Shown: positions 1-9,395 of the stretch, one piece after another
Numbering within the stretch: the first letter of the stretch is position 1
Layout: the number at the start of each line of letters is the position of its first letter
NCBI RefSeq assembly: GCF_000385565.1
Contig: NC_021169.1
Coordinates: 1,656,571 to 1,720,570 of the forward strand
DNA: 64,000 nucleotides
Origin: Archaeoglobus sulfaticallidus PM70-1
GTDB taxonomy: Archaea > Halobacteriota > Archaeoglobi > Archaeoglobales > Archaeoglobaceae
Reading direction: 5' to 3'
The notes under the pieces: generated by a model
The model's input: the letters and a program-made list of their open reading frames with translations, nothing else
What the model was told of the DNA's origin: nothing
Databases searched by the model: none
Position numbers and translations under genes: made by a program

Positions 1-168
1 CTCCTCGATGTTTATCTCCCCGGTATCGATGCCCTCAATAACAGTAACCTCTTTCCCGTATCTCCTCTTCGTTGTTTTTATCACGATCTGCTGTTGCTCC
101 TTGGCAACCTCTTCACACACACACAAATCTTTCGGCAACCCACATATGCTGCATATTTCCGAGCTCAT
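1..168 (-). CDS. Translation initiation factor aIF1 (SUI1 family), 3' part outside window
   Basis: The minus strand opens with an ATG at 166-168 and stays open for 56 codons to the window edge. The N-terminus has two Cys pairs ([13 protein letters not shown]), a basic stretch ([15 protein letters not shown]) and then the start of the SUI1 fold. This matches archaeal aIF1, which binds the small ribosomal subunit and promotes start-codon selection. The C-terminal half lies beyond the window, so the SUI1 core cannot be checked. It is 119 bp downstream of the diadenylate cyclase gene on the same strand. Confidence 0.85.
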   Translation of the reverse strand, partial: MSSEICSICGLPKDLCVCEEVAKEQQQIVIKTTKRRYGKEVTVIEGIDTGEINIEE

Positions 169-287
169 TTTTTGCTAATACCCCCGTTATCGTTTTTCTT
201 TTCCAAAATTTTAAATTTTCGGTATTGCATCTCCCCACCCCATCAGAGTGTAAATCACAATACAATCAAGAGGATAAAAACCTTACC

Positions 288-1142
288 TCAGAAAAGTATC
301 CCACTGATCCTCAGCAGTTCCTTTCCATCCTTGAATATCGTTATGTCCCCACCGCTCTCAGAAACAACCACCGATATCGCTTCAGTCTCTTGCGATATTG
401 CTGCACATGCCAGGTGCCTCGTTCCCAGACCCGGTCTGAGGTCGAGGTTCGTGGCCGAGACATCTAAATACCTCCCGGCAGAGATTATCGTGCCTTCCTC
501 ATCCACAATGAAAACACCATCGAGCTGGGCGAACTCCATTATGCTCTCCCAGATGTATGGATCCTTAATGTTTCTAACTTCAACAGGATGTCCCTCAAAG
601 GGGTTTATTATCATCTGCTTCGATCTCTTCATGACCTCCTTAACATCACCGATCACGAATGCCGTTCCAATTTTTCTACCTTCCCTACCTTTCAGGGATA
701 CGCTTATTGCTATGTTGATTATCGCCTTCAGCACCTCTGGATTTATCCTATCGCTGCATTCCTGAATTGCCTTATTCACCCTGCTCTTCTTCTGATTCGA
801 CACGATCAGGCCTTTATACGATTCGAGATCGATCAGCATTATGCAGTTCTCACTCAACGGGATGTTCTTGAGGAATGACAGGGATGAAACATACTCGAGA
901 ATGTTCTGAGCGATCAGGGATTTCTCGATCAGACTTCCAAGGACCTTCTCGGCATCATAGTCTTTCTCAAAGGAGAACAGCATGGATTCGAGATAGTTGG
1001 AAAATTTCTTTGGAATGTTGTATATCTTCACTCCATTAAAATCATCAATATCATAGAATTCATGCGATATGACAAAGATGTGATCCTCATTCAGTTTTTT
1101 TGCGATTTCAACCGCTTTTTCGAGCAGCAGTTCGAACATCAA
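288..1142 (-). CDS. dacZ: Diadenylate cyclase (DisA_N/DAC domain), DacZ-like
   Basis: This 284-residue protein probably condenses two ATP into cyclic di-AMP. The C-terminal half carries the DAC-domain signatures: LDGVFIVDEEGTIISAGRYL, in the position of the DGA motif, and GLGTRHLACAAIS, in the position of the RHR motif. The N-terminal half is an unassigned alpha/beta region typical of archaeal DacZ. Seen: the motifs and their spacing. Known: DacZ is the archaeal c-di-AMP synthase family. The motif variants DGV and RHL differ from textbook DGA and RHR, so activity is inferred. It is followed on the same strand by aIF1. No phosphodiesterase gene is recognised nearby. Confidence 0.85.
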   Translation of the reverse strand: MMFELLLEKAVEIAKKLNEDHIFVISHEFYDIDDFNGVKIYNIPKKFSNYLESMLFSFEKDYDAEKVLGSLIEKSLIAQNILEYVSSLSFLKNIPLSENCIMLIDLESYKGLIVSNQKKSRVNKAIQECSDRINPEVLKAIINIAISVSLKGREGRKIGTAFVIGDVKEVMKRSKQMIINPFEGHPVEVRNIKDPYIWESIMEFAQLDGVFIVDEEGTIISAGRYLDVSATNLDLRPGLGTRHLACAAISQETEAISVVVSESGGDITIFKDGKELLRISGILF

Positions 1143-1480
1143 ATACTAAAACGATTTATTGAAATTTTAATTTTGCGTTACCCTGGCCAAACTTGCACCA
1201 ACGGTGGTTTTTCCAGTCAGTTAAATCAAAGCTATTAAAGCAAAATTAAAGCACTGTATCTTGACAATATCATCTACAAAAAATAATATCAAGTGAATAA
1301 ACTTCATCAAACATCAGCAGTTCATGATCTACAAAAACTTAGCACCAATATATTTTTTCAGATTATTTTTAGGTTAAAAAGACTGATCTATCAAAACTAG
1401 AACCATTCCAGGCTCAAAACCGGAATTCTGGAAGAAAAAGGTTATATTCACATCTGCCGCACACTACAGTGGTGAGAGAT
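1143..1480. other. Divergent intergenic region
   Basis: About 340 bases of AT-rich DNA lie between the divergently transcribed diadenylate cyclase and CGGC-domain genes. I see no reading frame or stable stem here, only A/T runs that could hold promoters for both sides. Confidence 0.5.
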
Positions 1481-1819
1481 ATGAAGAAAGTGTTTGTCGT
1501 TGGTTGTGGGGCATACATGGACGCCACATATGGCTGTCCGGGAGAGTGGAGGTGTCTGAAGGCTGCAGCACTCGGTGAGGGTGAATTTGACGAGCCCTCA
1601 GCAATAATAGCCTTCGTGAGATGCGAATGCCCCGGTAAAACATTGGTGCCAAACATAGGAATGGCGATGAAGCTTTCAGAAATAAAGCCAGATGTTATAT
1701 ACATGAGCTCATGCATGGCAAAGCCCGGATGCCCGTACATGTCTCCAGAAGATGCCAAGAAAGCAATAGAGGAAAAAACAGGCATCAAAGTTGTAATGGG
1801 AACTCACAACTATCAGTAA
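1481..1819 (+). CDS. CGGC-domain putative metal-binding protein
   Basis: A small soluble protein of about 112 residues with conserved Cys at GCGAYMDATYGCPGEWRC, RCECPGKT and SSCMAKPGCPY. The pattern matches the CGGC domain family, a presumed metal- or cluster-binding fold found in anaerobes; its reaction is unknown. The start is placed at ATG 1481 because GGTGA at 1471-1475 sits as a ribosome binding site five bases upstream; a GTG at 1469 would lie before that site. It converges on trpS with 7 bp between the genes. Confidence 0.7.
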   Translation: MKKVFVVGCGAYMDATYGCPGEWRCLKAAALGEGEFDEPSAIIAFVRCECPGKTLVPNIGMAMKLSEIKPDVIYMSSCMAKPGCPYMSPEDAKKAIEEKTGIKVVMGTHNYQ

Positions 1820-1826
1820 AAGTCAA

Positions 1827-3098
1827 TTAGATTACAATGTTGTACTCCTCAAGCTCCACTTCATCCATTTTTTCCTGAAAGCTTTTCAGAAACTCTCTCA
1901 CAATCTGTGCACATCTTTTCTTGCAACTTCCGCACAGGATTTTTCCATTCCTGCACTCGCTTTCAATCTCTGCAAGTTCCTTATCATCTTCAACGAGGTG
2001 GTAGCTGTAGAACTCAAAGACCGTGCATATCTCTGGCCTTCCACCATATCTCCTCTGCTCCTCTGCAGTAGCCCTCCCACCGGTAACAGCCCTCATTATC
2101 TTCTTCTCAGCAGTATCTGGTCTTTCCATAAGAGAAATGAAGCTTTCAGGCTTGCTTGAACTCATCTTACCTCCTGTCAACCCCGTTATGAACTTGTGGT
2201 AGGTCGAAGATGGTTGAATGAACGCAAAACCTCCACTTTCCACCTCAATTTTTCTGACCTGCTTTTCGATCTCCACATGATCCCCAAAAACATCAACATG
2301 AGCCTCATAAACCTTCATTTCAAAATCCAGAGCTTCAAGCTTTTTCAGATGCTCTTCACCTTTCCTGCTTCTTACCCTCACACCGTTCTCAATTCTCTCG
2401 AATGAGAAAATACTGATTCTATCTGCCAGATCCCTCGTAAGCCTGAGATGAGGATCCTGATCCGCTCCAACCGGGACAACTACAGGCTTTGGCCCACCAT
2501 AAAACTCAAGCTGAGGATGAAGGATGTCTGAAGCCTGAACACAGGTAACGAACATCTTTGCCAGACTTGTTTCCGGGAGGAAGCCATATATCGCTTTCAA
2601 CTCGCTGAAGTTAACCTCCGCGGATAGCTCAAAGGCCAAATCCTTTACTGTTTGATTCGCGGACTGGAAATAGATTAAGGACTCCTTCTCCAAACCAAGA
2701 GCTATTATGCTTTTAACATAAAGCAGTCCAATCTCCTTGCATTTCTCCTTTGATAAACCTCTGACAACATTTGCCTCCAGATCGGCAATTCCGACAAAAG
2801 CCATACCACCCATTTTTTGATGCCAGATTATCTCATCCATCGTCATTTTATGCCCGAAATGAGGGTATCCAGACGGCATGAAACCGGACATCACTGCCCA
2901 GGGTTCTTTATTTTTGATAGAATCTATAATCCTCTCGTAATTTCTATGACCAAAAATGATTCCTCTCCGTATCAGATGGTTTGGATTTGGGATTTTATCA
3001 ACGAGTTCCGCCATCGGCTGGATTCCGAATTCATCCATCAGTCTCTGGTAATCAACAACTCCCTCGACTTCCCATGGCGTCACGATGTTCTTTTCCAT
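1827..3098 (-). CDS. trpS: Tryptophanyl-tRNA synthetase
   Basis: A class I aminoacyl-tRNA synthetase of 423 residues that charges tRNA-Trp. The HIGH-type nucleotide site is seen as PSGYPHFGHKMT near residue 75, and the KMSKS loop as GGKMSSSKPES near residue 310. Length and the extended C-terminus with a Cys-rich segment (CGSCKKRC) fit the archaeal/eukaryotic TrpRS group. The ATG at 3098 opens MEKNIVTPWEV. Transcription runs away from the divergent or unlinked upstream gene endA, 80 bp away on the same strand. Confidence 0.93.
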   Translation of the reverse strand: MEKNIVTPWEVEGVVDYQRLMDEFGIQPMAELVDKIPNPNHLIRRGIIFGHRNYERIIDSIKNKEPWAVMSGFMPSGYPHFGHKMTMDEIIWHQKMGGMAFVGIADLEANVVRGLSKEKCKEIGLLYVKSIIALGLEKESLIYFQSANQTVKDLAFELSAEVNFSELKAIYGFLPETSLAKMFVTCVQASDILHPQLEFYGGPKPVVVPVGADQDPHLRLTRDLADRISIFSFERIENGVRVRSRKGEEHLKKLEALDFEMKVYEAHVDVFGDHVEIEKQVRKIEVESGGFAFIQPSSTYHKFITGLTGGKMSSSKPESFISLMERPDTAEKKIMRAVTGGRATAEEQRRYGGRPEICTVFEFYSYHLVEDDKELAEIESECRNGKILCGSCKKRCAQIVREFLKSFQEKMDEVELEEYNIVI

Positions 3099-3177
3099 AA
3101 TCTGGGCAACGAGCGGTGTGTATAATAGCTTTTTGATTCCCTTGATTCTCGCAGTTATTCTCAGTTATTCTATACAC

Positions 3178-4125
3178 CTATACCTTAACCCTCTCGAGAC
3201 ACAGGTATGTCCAACCCCCATCCTTAAATGTGAATACCATTTTCTTCCTGACGCTGTGAGCAAGTCTAACAGCTCTCGAGATGTCCTGCAGATTGAGTCC
3301 ATCATTCGAGACTATCGATACGAGGTATTTGCTATGTGGGAGCTGGCTTACATCTTCTATCTCCTCATAAACCCTGAAATCAGCTCCGAATTTAAATCCC
3401 GTCTTAACCACCAGACCCTTCTCTCTCAAATCCCTGTAAACCTCATACCTCTCCAAAAAGTTGCTTTCAATAGCCTCTGCCTTAGCCCTGAACTCGTTCA
3501 AGCTTAGATTAAGTGTTAGAATACCTTCTTCTATCATGTAGAGCGACTCCAGAATCGATAACGCAACCATACCATCCTTTTCACTCCCAAAGAAGAACCT
3601 GCTGAAGATTTCGAGATCATCCGTTAAAACCCTGTCTCCGGCAAAGTAGCCCTCTATTTTTTTGTCTATCCCCTTCGTTTTCCCAGCCATCTTGGGCTTG
3701 TAAACGCGATAGTAAGTTATCTCGCTCTCCTCATCCACCACAGCAAGAATGAACGCTCCATGCTCATCAAAAAATTCGTTCAAATCTTTAAGGAAAACCT
3801 TTTTTCTCTCAGAGACCGGAAGGTAAATGTTGTTGGCGACAATGTAGTTTTCAACTGGAGCTGCTTTTCTCCCCCTATCCCTCAGATCACAGTAAACAAA
3901 AAAGTACGGAAGGAAACCTTCTTTCTCTGAGAATTTTTCAATAAACTCAGCAAAGCTTATGGTTTTATCGCCATCCTTAAGTGTTACAATACCTTTCAAT
4001 AACAGGTATCCTACTTCAACTGGATGTAGCTCAAGCTTATCACCCACATCCTTACCGAAGTTTCTCCTGAGAAGTTTTCTGTATCGATCGCAGATGAAGT
4101 TTCCATCGATGATGTTCACTTCCAT
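3178..4125 (-). CDS. endA: tRNA-intron lyase (splicing endonuclease)
   Basis: Cuts bulge-helix-bulge introns out of precursor tRNAs. The C-terminal catalytic unit has the expected Tyr (FGADFRVYEE), His (LPHSKYLVSIV) and Lys (AHSVRKKMVF) triad. At about 315 residues it has the doubled length of the homodimeric type described in Archaeoglobus, with a degenerate N-terminal repeat. The start is set at ATG 4125 because GGTGGT lies just before it; the GTG at 4134 overlaps that Shine-Dalgarno sequence. It probably shares an operon with trpS. Confidence 0.9.
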   Translation of the reverse strand: MEVNIIDGNFICDRYRKLLRRNFGKDVGDKLELHPVEVGYLLLKGIVTLKDGDKTISFAEFIEKFSEKEGFLPYFFVYCDLRDRGRKAAPVENYIVANNIYLPVSERKKVFLKDLNEFFDEHGAFILAVVDEESEITYYRVYKPKMAGKTKGIDKKIEGYFAGDRVLTDDLEIFSRFFFGSEKDGMVALSILESLYMIEEGILTLNLSLNEFRAKAEAIESNFLERYEVYRDLREKGLVVKTGFKFGADFRVYEEIEDVSQLPHSKYLVSIVSNDGLNLQDISRAVRLAHSVRKKMVFTFKDGGWTYLCLERVKV

Positions 4126-4235
4126 CAAGACCACCTTTTACAGCCATAATGCGAAATGAGTTATTAAATCCTCTCCAAGTAAGAGAATAAAAAGTAACCA
4201 AAAAAATAAAATAGTTCTCAAAATAATTCCCTAAT

Positions 4236-6893
4236 GTGGCACAGGAAAGGCTTGAGATATCCGCTCCTCTTGACAGGAAAGTGCTGGGGGCCCTTCTAAC
4301 GATTCTCATACTGATAATCCTGTCGAGTACCGGAGTATACCTGTACACAGAATACCTGTGGTTTAAGTCGCTCGATCTTGGAACATATTTCGTAAAGACC
4401 ATAATCTACAGACTCGAGCTTTTCGGGTTCTTTTTCACACTAAGCTTTCTGATATTTGCTATTAATAGGTTTGCGATGCATAAAGCAAGTGAAGAGTTCC
4501 TAGGAGAGCCTTTAAAAGTACCCTTATGGATCCTCTTCCTGCTTTCTCTGTTTATAGGATATGTTCTCGCGAGAGATTGGATTAAATTCGTTTTTTTCCA
4601 GAATGCAGAGAATTTTGGCATATCAGACCCAATATTTGGGATTGATGTGTCGTTCTATGTATTCAAACTTCCTTTTCTGAAAGATATACTGTACACCATA
4701 CTGGCAATAGTCATTTTCTGCTTTCTCATATCGGTAGTGTACTACTTTTTCATCTTCAGATGGGTTAAGAGTTTTGAGGAGTTTAAAGAGCTGTTTCCGA
4801 ACCTCGGGTATATACACATAAGTGCTCTAATAGCTGTAATCCTCTTCATTGTTGGGATCTATGCATACATAGGAAGATTTGATTTGCTAAACGCTCAGGG
4901 AGGTGTTCTGAGTGGAGCGGGATACACGGATGTGTACGTCAGGATACCCTCCCTGCTCCTGATCTCGTTCATATCATTTTTGGCATCGATCTTTGCTATA
5001 TATTACGGAGTCAAAAGACAGCTGGAGATGCTTCCAACGCTCTTTCTGATAGTGATAGCCATATTCTTCTTAGCAATGGTCTTTGCATTTGCCTTTCAGA
5101 AAGTGAGAGTTGAGCCAAACGAGATTTCTCTGGAGGAAAAGTACATCGAGTACAGCATAAACTTCACGAGGATGGCCTACGGGCTGGATGTCAACAAGAA
5201 ACTGTTTCCCGTGGGAAAAACTCTAACGATCCAGGATATCGAGAGAAACAAGGGTATCATAAACAACATAAGGCTCTGGGATCACCGTCCTTTGCTGGAG
5301 GTGTACCGTCAGCTTCAGCAGATTAGAACCTATTACTACATCAACGATGTTGACATAGACAGATACTACATAAACGGAAACTACACACAGATAATGATTT
5401 CCGCAAGAGAGCTCTCAACAGACCTTCTCCAGACAAACGCGCAGACATGGGTCAACAGGCATCTGATATACACACACGGATATGGAATCATAGCCTCACC
5501 CGTTAATGTTGTCTCCGAAGAGGGTAAGCCAGATTTCATAGTGTACGATATCCCGCCAAAGGGAGAGATTGAGGTTGACAGGCCGGAGATTTACTTCGGA
5601 GAGCTAACAAACGATTATGTAATAGTAAAAACGAAACAGAAAGAGTTCGACTATCCTTCCGGAGAGAGAAATGTTTTTACAACATACAACGGCACTGGTG
5701 GAGTAAAAATAGACAGCTACCTTAAAAAATTGCTCTTCAGCATAAGGTACGGTGATGTTAACCTCCTCCTCACAACATACCTCACTCCGGAAAGCAGGAT
5801 ACTGATACACAGAAACATATTGGACAGGGTTCAGAGCGTGGCACCATTTCTGAAGTACGATACCGACCCATACATCGTGGTGATAGATAAAAAACTCTAC
5901 TGGATTGTTGATGCCTACACCGTACTGGATAGATTTCCGTATTCTGCTGGATTCAACAACTACGGATTCTTCAACTACATCAGGAACTCTGTAAAGGTGT
6001 ACATCGATGCGTACAACGGCTCCCTCAAGTTCTATGTTGTTGACGATGAGCCAGTCGTAAAAACACTCATGAAGGCATTTCCGGAGCTATTTATCCCATC
6101 ATCTGAGATGAGTGAAGAAGAGAAAGAGCACATGAGATATCCGGCAGACCTCTTCAAGATTCAGGCGATCATATACTCCATATATCATATGGATGACCCA
6201 AGAACATTCTACAACAAGGAGGATGTATGGGATATCCCAACAGAGATGTTCGACCAGTTTGAGATCAAAATGGAGCCGTACTATGTTATGATGAATATAG
6301 GAAACAGAACCGAGTTCATCCTTATGCTCCCGTTCACACCCAAGGACAGGAACAACATCATCGCCTGGATGGCAGGAAGATGCGATAAGGAGAATTATGG
6401 TGAGATCCTGCTGTACGAGTTTCCAAAGGGCACACTCGTTTACGGCCCAATGCAGATCGAAGCCAGAATAGATCAGGATCCCGAGATATCCAAGATATTC
6501 ACACTGTGGGGCCAGACCGGATCGAGGATAATAAGAGGCAATCTTCTCGTGATTCCGATAGATAGCTCGATAATCTATGTGGAGCCAGTATATCTGAGGG
6601 CCGAGAACGCACAAATACCTGAGCTAAGAGGGGTAGTGATAGCCTATGGAAACAAAATCGCCATGACCTCTAGCCTCGAGGGCTCGCTCAAGCTCGTTTT
6701 CGGACAACTGCAGGAAGAGAGCTACGAAACCCAAGATCTGCAGACCCTGATAAAGACATCCATTCAGCTGTACCAGAATGCAATGGAAGAGATAAGGAAA
6801 GGAAACTGGAGCGGTTTTGGAGAGTACATAGAGAAGCTTGGAGAAGCTCTCAAGAAGATGGGTTCTGCATACAACGAGAGTTCAAATAAGTAG
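4236..6893 (+). CDS. UPF0182 family integral membrane protein
   Basis: An 885-residue protein whose first ~290 residues hold about seven strongly hydrophobic helices, followed by a large, mostly polar domain and a short coiled C-terminus rich in Glu/Lys. This layout matches UPF0182 (COG1615), a family of unknown function spread through actinobacteria, cyanobacteria and some archaea. The polar domain is rich in Tyr and Asn, as in extracellular domains. Translation starts at GTG 4236; an overlapping ATG at 4234 is out of frame. No operon partner is evident, and the next feature is a tRNA on the opposite strand. Confidence 0.85.
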   Translation: MAQERLEISAPLDRKVLGALLTILILIILSSTGVYLYTEYLWFKSLDLGTYFVKTIIYRLELFGFFFTLSFLIFAINRFAMHKASEEFLGEPLKVPLWILFLLSLFIGYVLARDWIKFVFFQNAENFGISDPIFGIDVSFYVFKLPFLKDILYTILAIVIFCFLISVVYYFFIFRWVKSFEEFKELFPNLGYIHISALIAVILFIVGIYAYIGRFDLLNAQGGVLSGAGYTDVYVRIPSLLLISFISFLASIFAIYYGVKRQLEMLPTLFLIVIAIFFLAMVFAFAFQKVRVEPNEISLEEKYIEYSINFTRMAYGLDVNKKLFPVGKTLTIQDIERNKGIINNIRLWDHRPLLEVYRQLQQIRTYYYINDVDIDRYYINGNYTQIMISARELSTDLLQTNAQTWVNRHLIYTHGYGIIASPVNVVSEEGKPDFIVYDIPPKGEIEVDRPEIYFGELTNDYVIVKTKQKEFDYPSGERNVFTTYNGTGGVKIDSYLKKLLFSIRYGDVNLLLTTYLTPESRILIHRNILDRVQSVAPFLKYDTDPYIVVIDKKLYWIVDAYTVLDRFPYSAGFNNYGFFNYIRNSVKVYIDAYNGSLKFYVVDDEPVVKTLMKAFPELFIPSSEMSEEEKEHMRYPADLFKIQAIIYSIYHMDDPRTFYNKEDVWDIPTEMFDQFEIKMEPYYVMMNIGNRTEFILMLPFTPKDRNNIIAWMAGRCDKENYGEILLYEFPKGTLVYGPMQIEARIDQDPEISKIFTLWGQTGSRIIRGNLLVIPIDSSIIYVEPVYLRAENAQIPELRGVVIAYGNKIAMTSSLEGSLKLVFGQLQEESYETQDLQTLIKTSIQLYQNAMEEIRKGNWSGFGEYIEKLGEALKKMGSAYNESSNK

Positions 6894-6920
6894 TTTGTAA
6901 AGTTTGAAAATCACAATCTA

Positions 6921-6994
6921 AGCCGTCGGCGGGACTCGAACCCGCGACCTGGTGATTACAAGTCACCCGCTCTGGCCAGCTGAGCTACGACGGC
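6921..6994 (-). tRNA. tRNA-Thr (anticodon TGT)
   Basis: On the minus strand the sequence folds into a full cloverleaf: acceptor stem GCCGTCG/CGACGGC, a D arm with AGCTCAGCTGG, anticodon stem GGTGA/TCACC with loop CTTGTAA, and T arm GCGGG-TTCGAGT-CCCGC. The anticodon TGT reads ACA threonine codons. The discriminator is U73, as expected for archaeal tRNA-Thr. CCA is not encoded and there is no intron. Confidence 0.96.
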
Positions 6995-7018
6995 GTCAAA
7001 GATTTTTAACTCCCGGAT

Positions 7019-7037
7019 TGAATATAAGAATTTCGCT
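7019..7037 (-). promoter_or_regulatory. Promoter of tRNA-Thr
   Basis: Read on the minus strand, CGAAAT followed by TCTTATATT gives a BRE/TATA pair centred about 27 bases before the mature 5' end of the tRNA, the usual archaeal spacing. Confidence 0.6.
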
Positions 7038-7065
7038 AATCAATTTTGCCTGTAGTTTCCTAAAA

Positions 7066-8001
7066 TTATTTTCCGCCATCAAACCACCTCCAGCAGTAAC
7101 CCAATATCCTTTCAGCAGGAAGCTTTCTCAGAAACGCCTGATAAGGTGTCTCTAAATCCTCCAAATTAGGGCCCATATGAGGTTTTTTGGTTATATCACT
7201 CCACAAACTCATCTATGATATCGAAATACCTTATCTTTGCCTTAAGAGTCCCGTAGAACTTCTCAATCTTTCCGTTTGTCTGGGAATGTTTACTCTACCA
7301 ACTATATGTTTAATTCCGTTCTCTGCAAGAATTTTCCAAACTTAGAGATTCCTTTAGCTTTATTCTCTCCTGGAGAAGCGTAGAATTGAGATCCTCTGTC
7401 AGTTAATATTGACTCAGGCTTGCCATAATTTTCTATGGCTTCCTTCAGAAACTTTTATAGCATTTTCAGAGGTTGCATTGTCGAATACACCATAGCCAAC
7501 AATTAAACGGGAAGCATCATCTAAATAGGCTATTATCCTTGCATTATAATAGAACCAGTCTGTATACCTCAAACTCATGGAATGTTCTCTTTCGTAGCGT
7601 ATCCTTGTTTCTCTTCTTTTTGGCTTTTTCTTCCTTAGCATAGCCGTTCATCCTTAACACTTCATGTATTTTGTTCTTGCTTATGTTATAGCCTTTTTTC
7701 TAAATTGTTTGGAGAACTGCTGCATTGCACCTATATTCTTCGTATGCTTCTTTATAGCTTTTATTTCATTGTTGGATAGTTCTTTCTTTGATCTTCCTGG
7801 TTTCTTTAGCTTTAGTATCCCTCCTGTTTCCTTGTATTGTTTGTAGATCTGATTTATTCTCTGTGGTGTGATATTCTCTATTTTTGCTATCAGTTTGGTC
7901 GGTGTACCTTTCTTTTTTTCTCGGATTATCCATTTTATCGCTTTTTCATCGAGTTTCACACAGGGGTTTGTTGAAGTGAAGAAATAATTTCGGGAAAACA
8001 C
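7066..8001 (-). pseudogene. Decayed IS481-like transposase (HTH + DDE integrase core)
   Basis: Reading the minus strand through several frames rebuilds one transposase. First comes a helix-turn-helix segment (WIIREKKKGTPTKLIAKIE, then ITPQRINQIYKQY), then NISKNKIHEVLRMNGYAKEE in a second frame, then RIIAYLDDASRLIVGYG and ILTDRGSQF (two Asp of the DDE core), then QTNGKIEKFYGTLKAKIRYF (the catalytic Glu), and finally a C-terminus ending GYCWRWFDGGK at a TAA at 7066-7068. At least three frameshifts and an in-frame stop (after FDIIDEFVE) break it. Terminal inverted repeats were not identified. It is a dead insertion sequence of the IS481/rve type beside the tRNA gene. Confidence 0.8.
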
Positions 8002-8075
8002 AGGAGAAATCTCATGATAAATCTATGGACTTTTCGCCAAGATGTAATTTTCTCTTGACAAGGCTACTGACTTGG

Positions 8076-8483
8076 CTACTTGCAAGGAGCAAATCTTGGC
8101 TTCTTACCGCATATTCTCCTGTCTTGGCTACAGACTTGACTACAGACTAAAATATAAATTTTCATCTTATTCTTGAGGTAATCAAAGAACAGTTTATTAA
8201 GACCTGTTTTTTCTCCTGACTTATCTCTTGACTCTAATACGATATAGAACTCTAGAAAAGAATGCGTTGGCCTGGCACACCCCTTGCTTCTGAGGGCGGA
8301 CGATGCACCTGAGGGCAGAAGCCCGATGTGGGTGTAGATGGTTGTGAAACCCTCAGAAGCAAGAATTTCCTCACTAAAAGTGTGGAGAGTGTCAAAGGTT
8401 CTTATGATCTTCTCTTTGCTGAATTTCTCTTTTCTACCATCTCTTTTTACGACAAAAACGATCTTGGACCACTTACTCTTTAT
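8076..8483 (-). pseudogene. ATP-cone-like open frame without a start codon
   Basis: A 135-codon stop-free stretch on the minus strand has no ATG, GTG or TTG near its beginning. Its first part, VVKRDGRKEKFSKEKIIRTF, closely resembles the nucleotide-binding ATP-cone domain found in ribonucleotide reductases, NrdR and some nuclease-like proteins. The rest is not recognised. The missing start and the neighbouring transposase debris suggest a gene remnant cut off at its 5' end by rearrangement. The resemblance was judged by eye only. Confidence 0.35.
8283..8363. repeat. 14-bp perfect inverted repeat with 53-bp spacer
   Basis: The arm CTTGCTTCTGAGGG (8283-8296) is exactly repeated in inverse as CCCTCAGAAGCAAG (8350-8363). 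It lies inside the stop-free ATP-cone-like frame. It could be an insertion-sequence end or simply a remnant hairpin; no mobile gene is intact beside it. Confidence 0.6.
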
Positions 8484-8493
8484 CTATTTATTT

Positions 8494-8545
8494 TATTTCT
8501 ATAAACGATCCTTATAAACTATTTCTATAAACGATCCTTATAAAC
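8494..8545. repeat. 26-bp tandem duplication at the 3' end of tatC
   Basis: Two exact copies of a 26-bp unit lie back to back (8494-8519 and 8520-8545). Because 26 is not a multiple of three, the duplication shifts the reading frame at the very end of tatC and moves its stop codon. Confidence 0.9.
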
Positions 8546-9249
8546 AATATGCTGATCTCGAAGAACAGGATCATCGGGAAGGCGACCATCGCCTGTGTGA
8601 ACACATCTGGAGGGGTTATCGCTGCCCCGATAATGAAGAAAGCAACATAAAAGTGTTTTCTGTAATAGGTTATTGTTCTGTACTCTACAAGATCGTTTCC
8701 AACGAGGAACAGCATTATCAGTGGCATTTGAAAAACTAGACCGAATACGGCAAGCATCAAGATTATGAAGTTTATGAACTCTGCGAGGGAGTATGTGGCA
8801 AGCACACCCTGAGATGCTGCACTGCTGTAGAGGAATTGCATGAAAATCGGCAGCATTATCATGTATCCGTAAGCTATGCCCAAGGTGAACAGCATGATTG
8901 CCACAATAAGATATTTGATCGCAGAGCTTTTCGTTAGGTTGATGTTCTCGAGAAGCTCAGTTCTTGTTTTCAGGGCTTTATATATCAGATAAACCAGATA
9001 TGGCGTCCCGGCAATTATGCCGATGTACAGACTTATCTTCAGCTTGAGAATGAGACCCTCAAGTGGAGCAGTATAGATCAGGTTGGCCCCTTCTGGCAGA
9101 AGATCGGTTTTTATTTTGGATATTATAGTATCTGCGATGAACATGTATGTCAAAGCCCATGTCACTGCTATGATTGCAACCAGCCTCATGAACCTGTTTC
9201 TTATCATCAACAGTATCTCTGCCATTTCTGTAGCTGTAAAATCAGCCAT
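8512..9249 (-). CDS. tatC: Twin-arginine translocase subunit TatC
   Basis: A 245-residue membrane protein with six hydrophobic segments, matching TatC, the receptor that recognises twin-arginine signal peptides and works with TatA-type subunits to export folded proteins. Conserved landmarks include a Glu/Met-rich amphipathic N-terminus, GTPYLVYLIYKALK after the second helix and GAAITPPDVFTQ before the last helices. The last two residues (SL) come from a 26-bp tandem duplication; without it the frame would read on to KINR and stop. No tatA gene is visible in this window. Confidence 0.88.
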   Translation of the reverse strand: MADFTATEMAEILLMIRNRFMRLVAIIAVTWALTYMFIADTIISKIKTDLLPEGANLIYTAPLEGLILKLKISLYIGIIAGTPYLVYLIYKALKTRTELLENINLTKSSAIKYLIVAIMLFTLGIAYGYMIMLPIFMQFLYSSAASQGVLATYSLAEFINFIILMLAVFGLVFQMPLIMLFLVGNDLVEYRTITYYRKHFYVAFFIIGAAITPPDVFTQAMVAFPMILFFEISILFIRIVYRNSL

Positions 9250-9395
9250 CGAAGAGAGGATTTCGCAGAACTATATAAACTTAGCTAAGCCTGCGCGTTG
9301 GCAAGATTGATTAGTGTGTTTTCCCGAAATTTTTAAGTATTTATCAAACTATAATTATTAGTGATGATAGTGATTAGTGGATGGGAGTGCGATGT

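Noticed and set aside
8283-8363. Intact right end of a third tnpB element
   Set aside because: The palindrome has 14-bp arms with a 53-bp spacer, unlike the 8-bp GNRA hairpins of the other two elements, and no tnpB frame leads into it.
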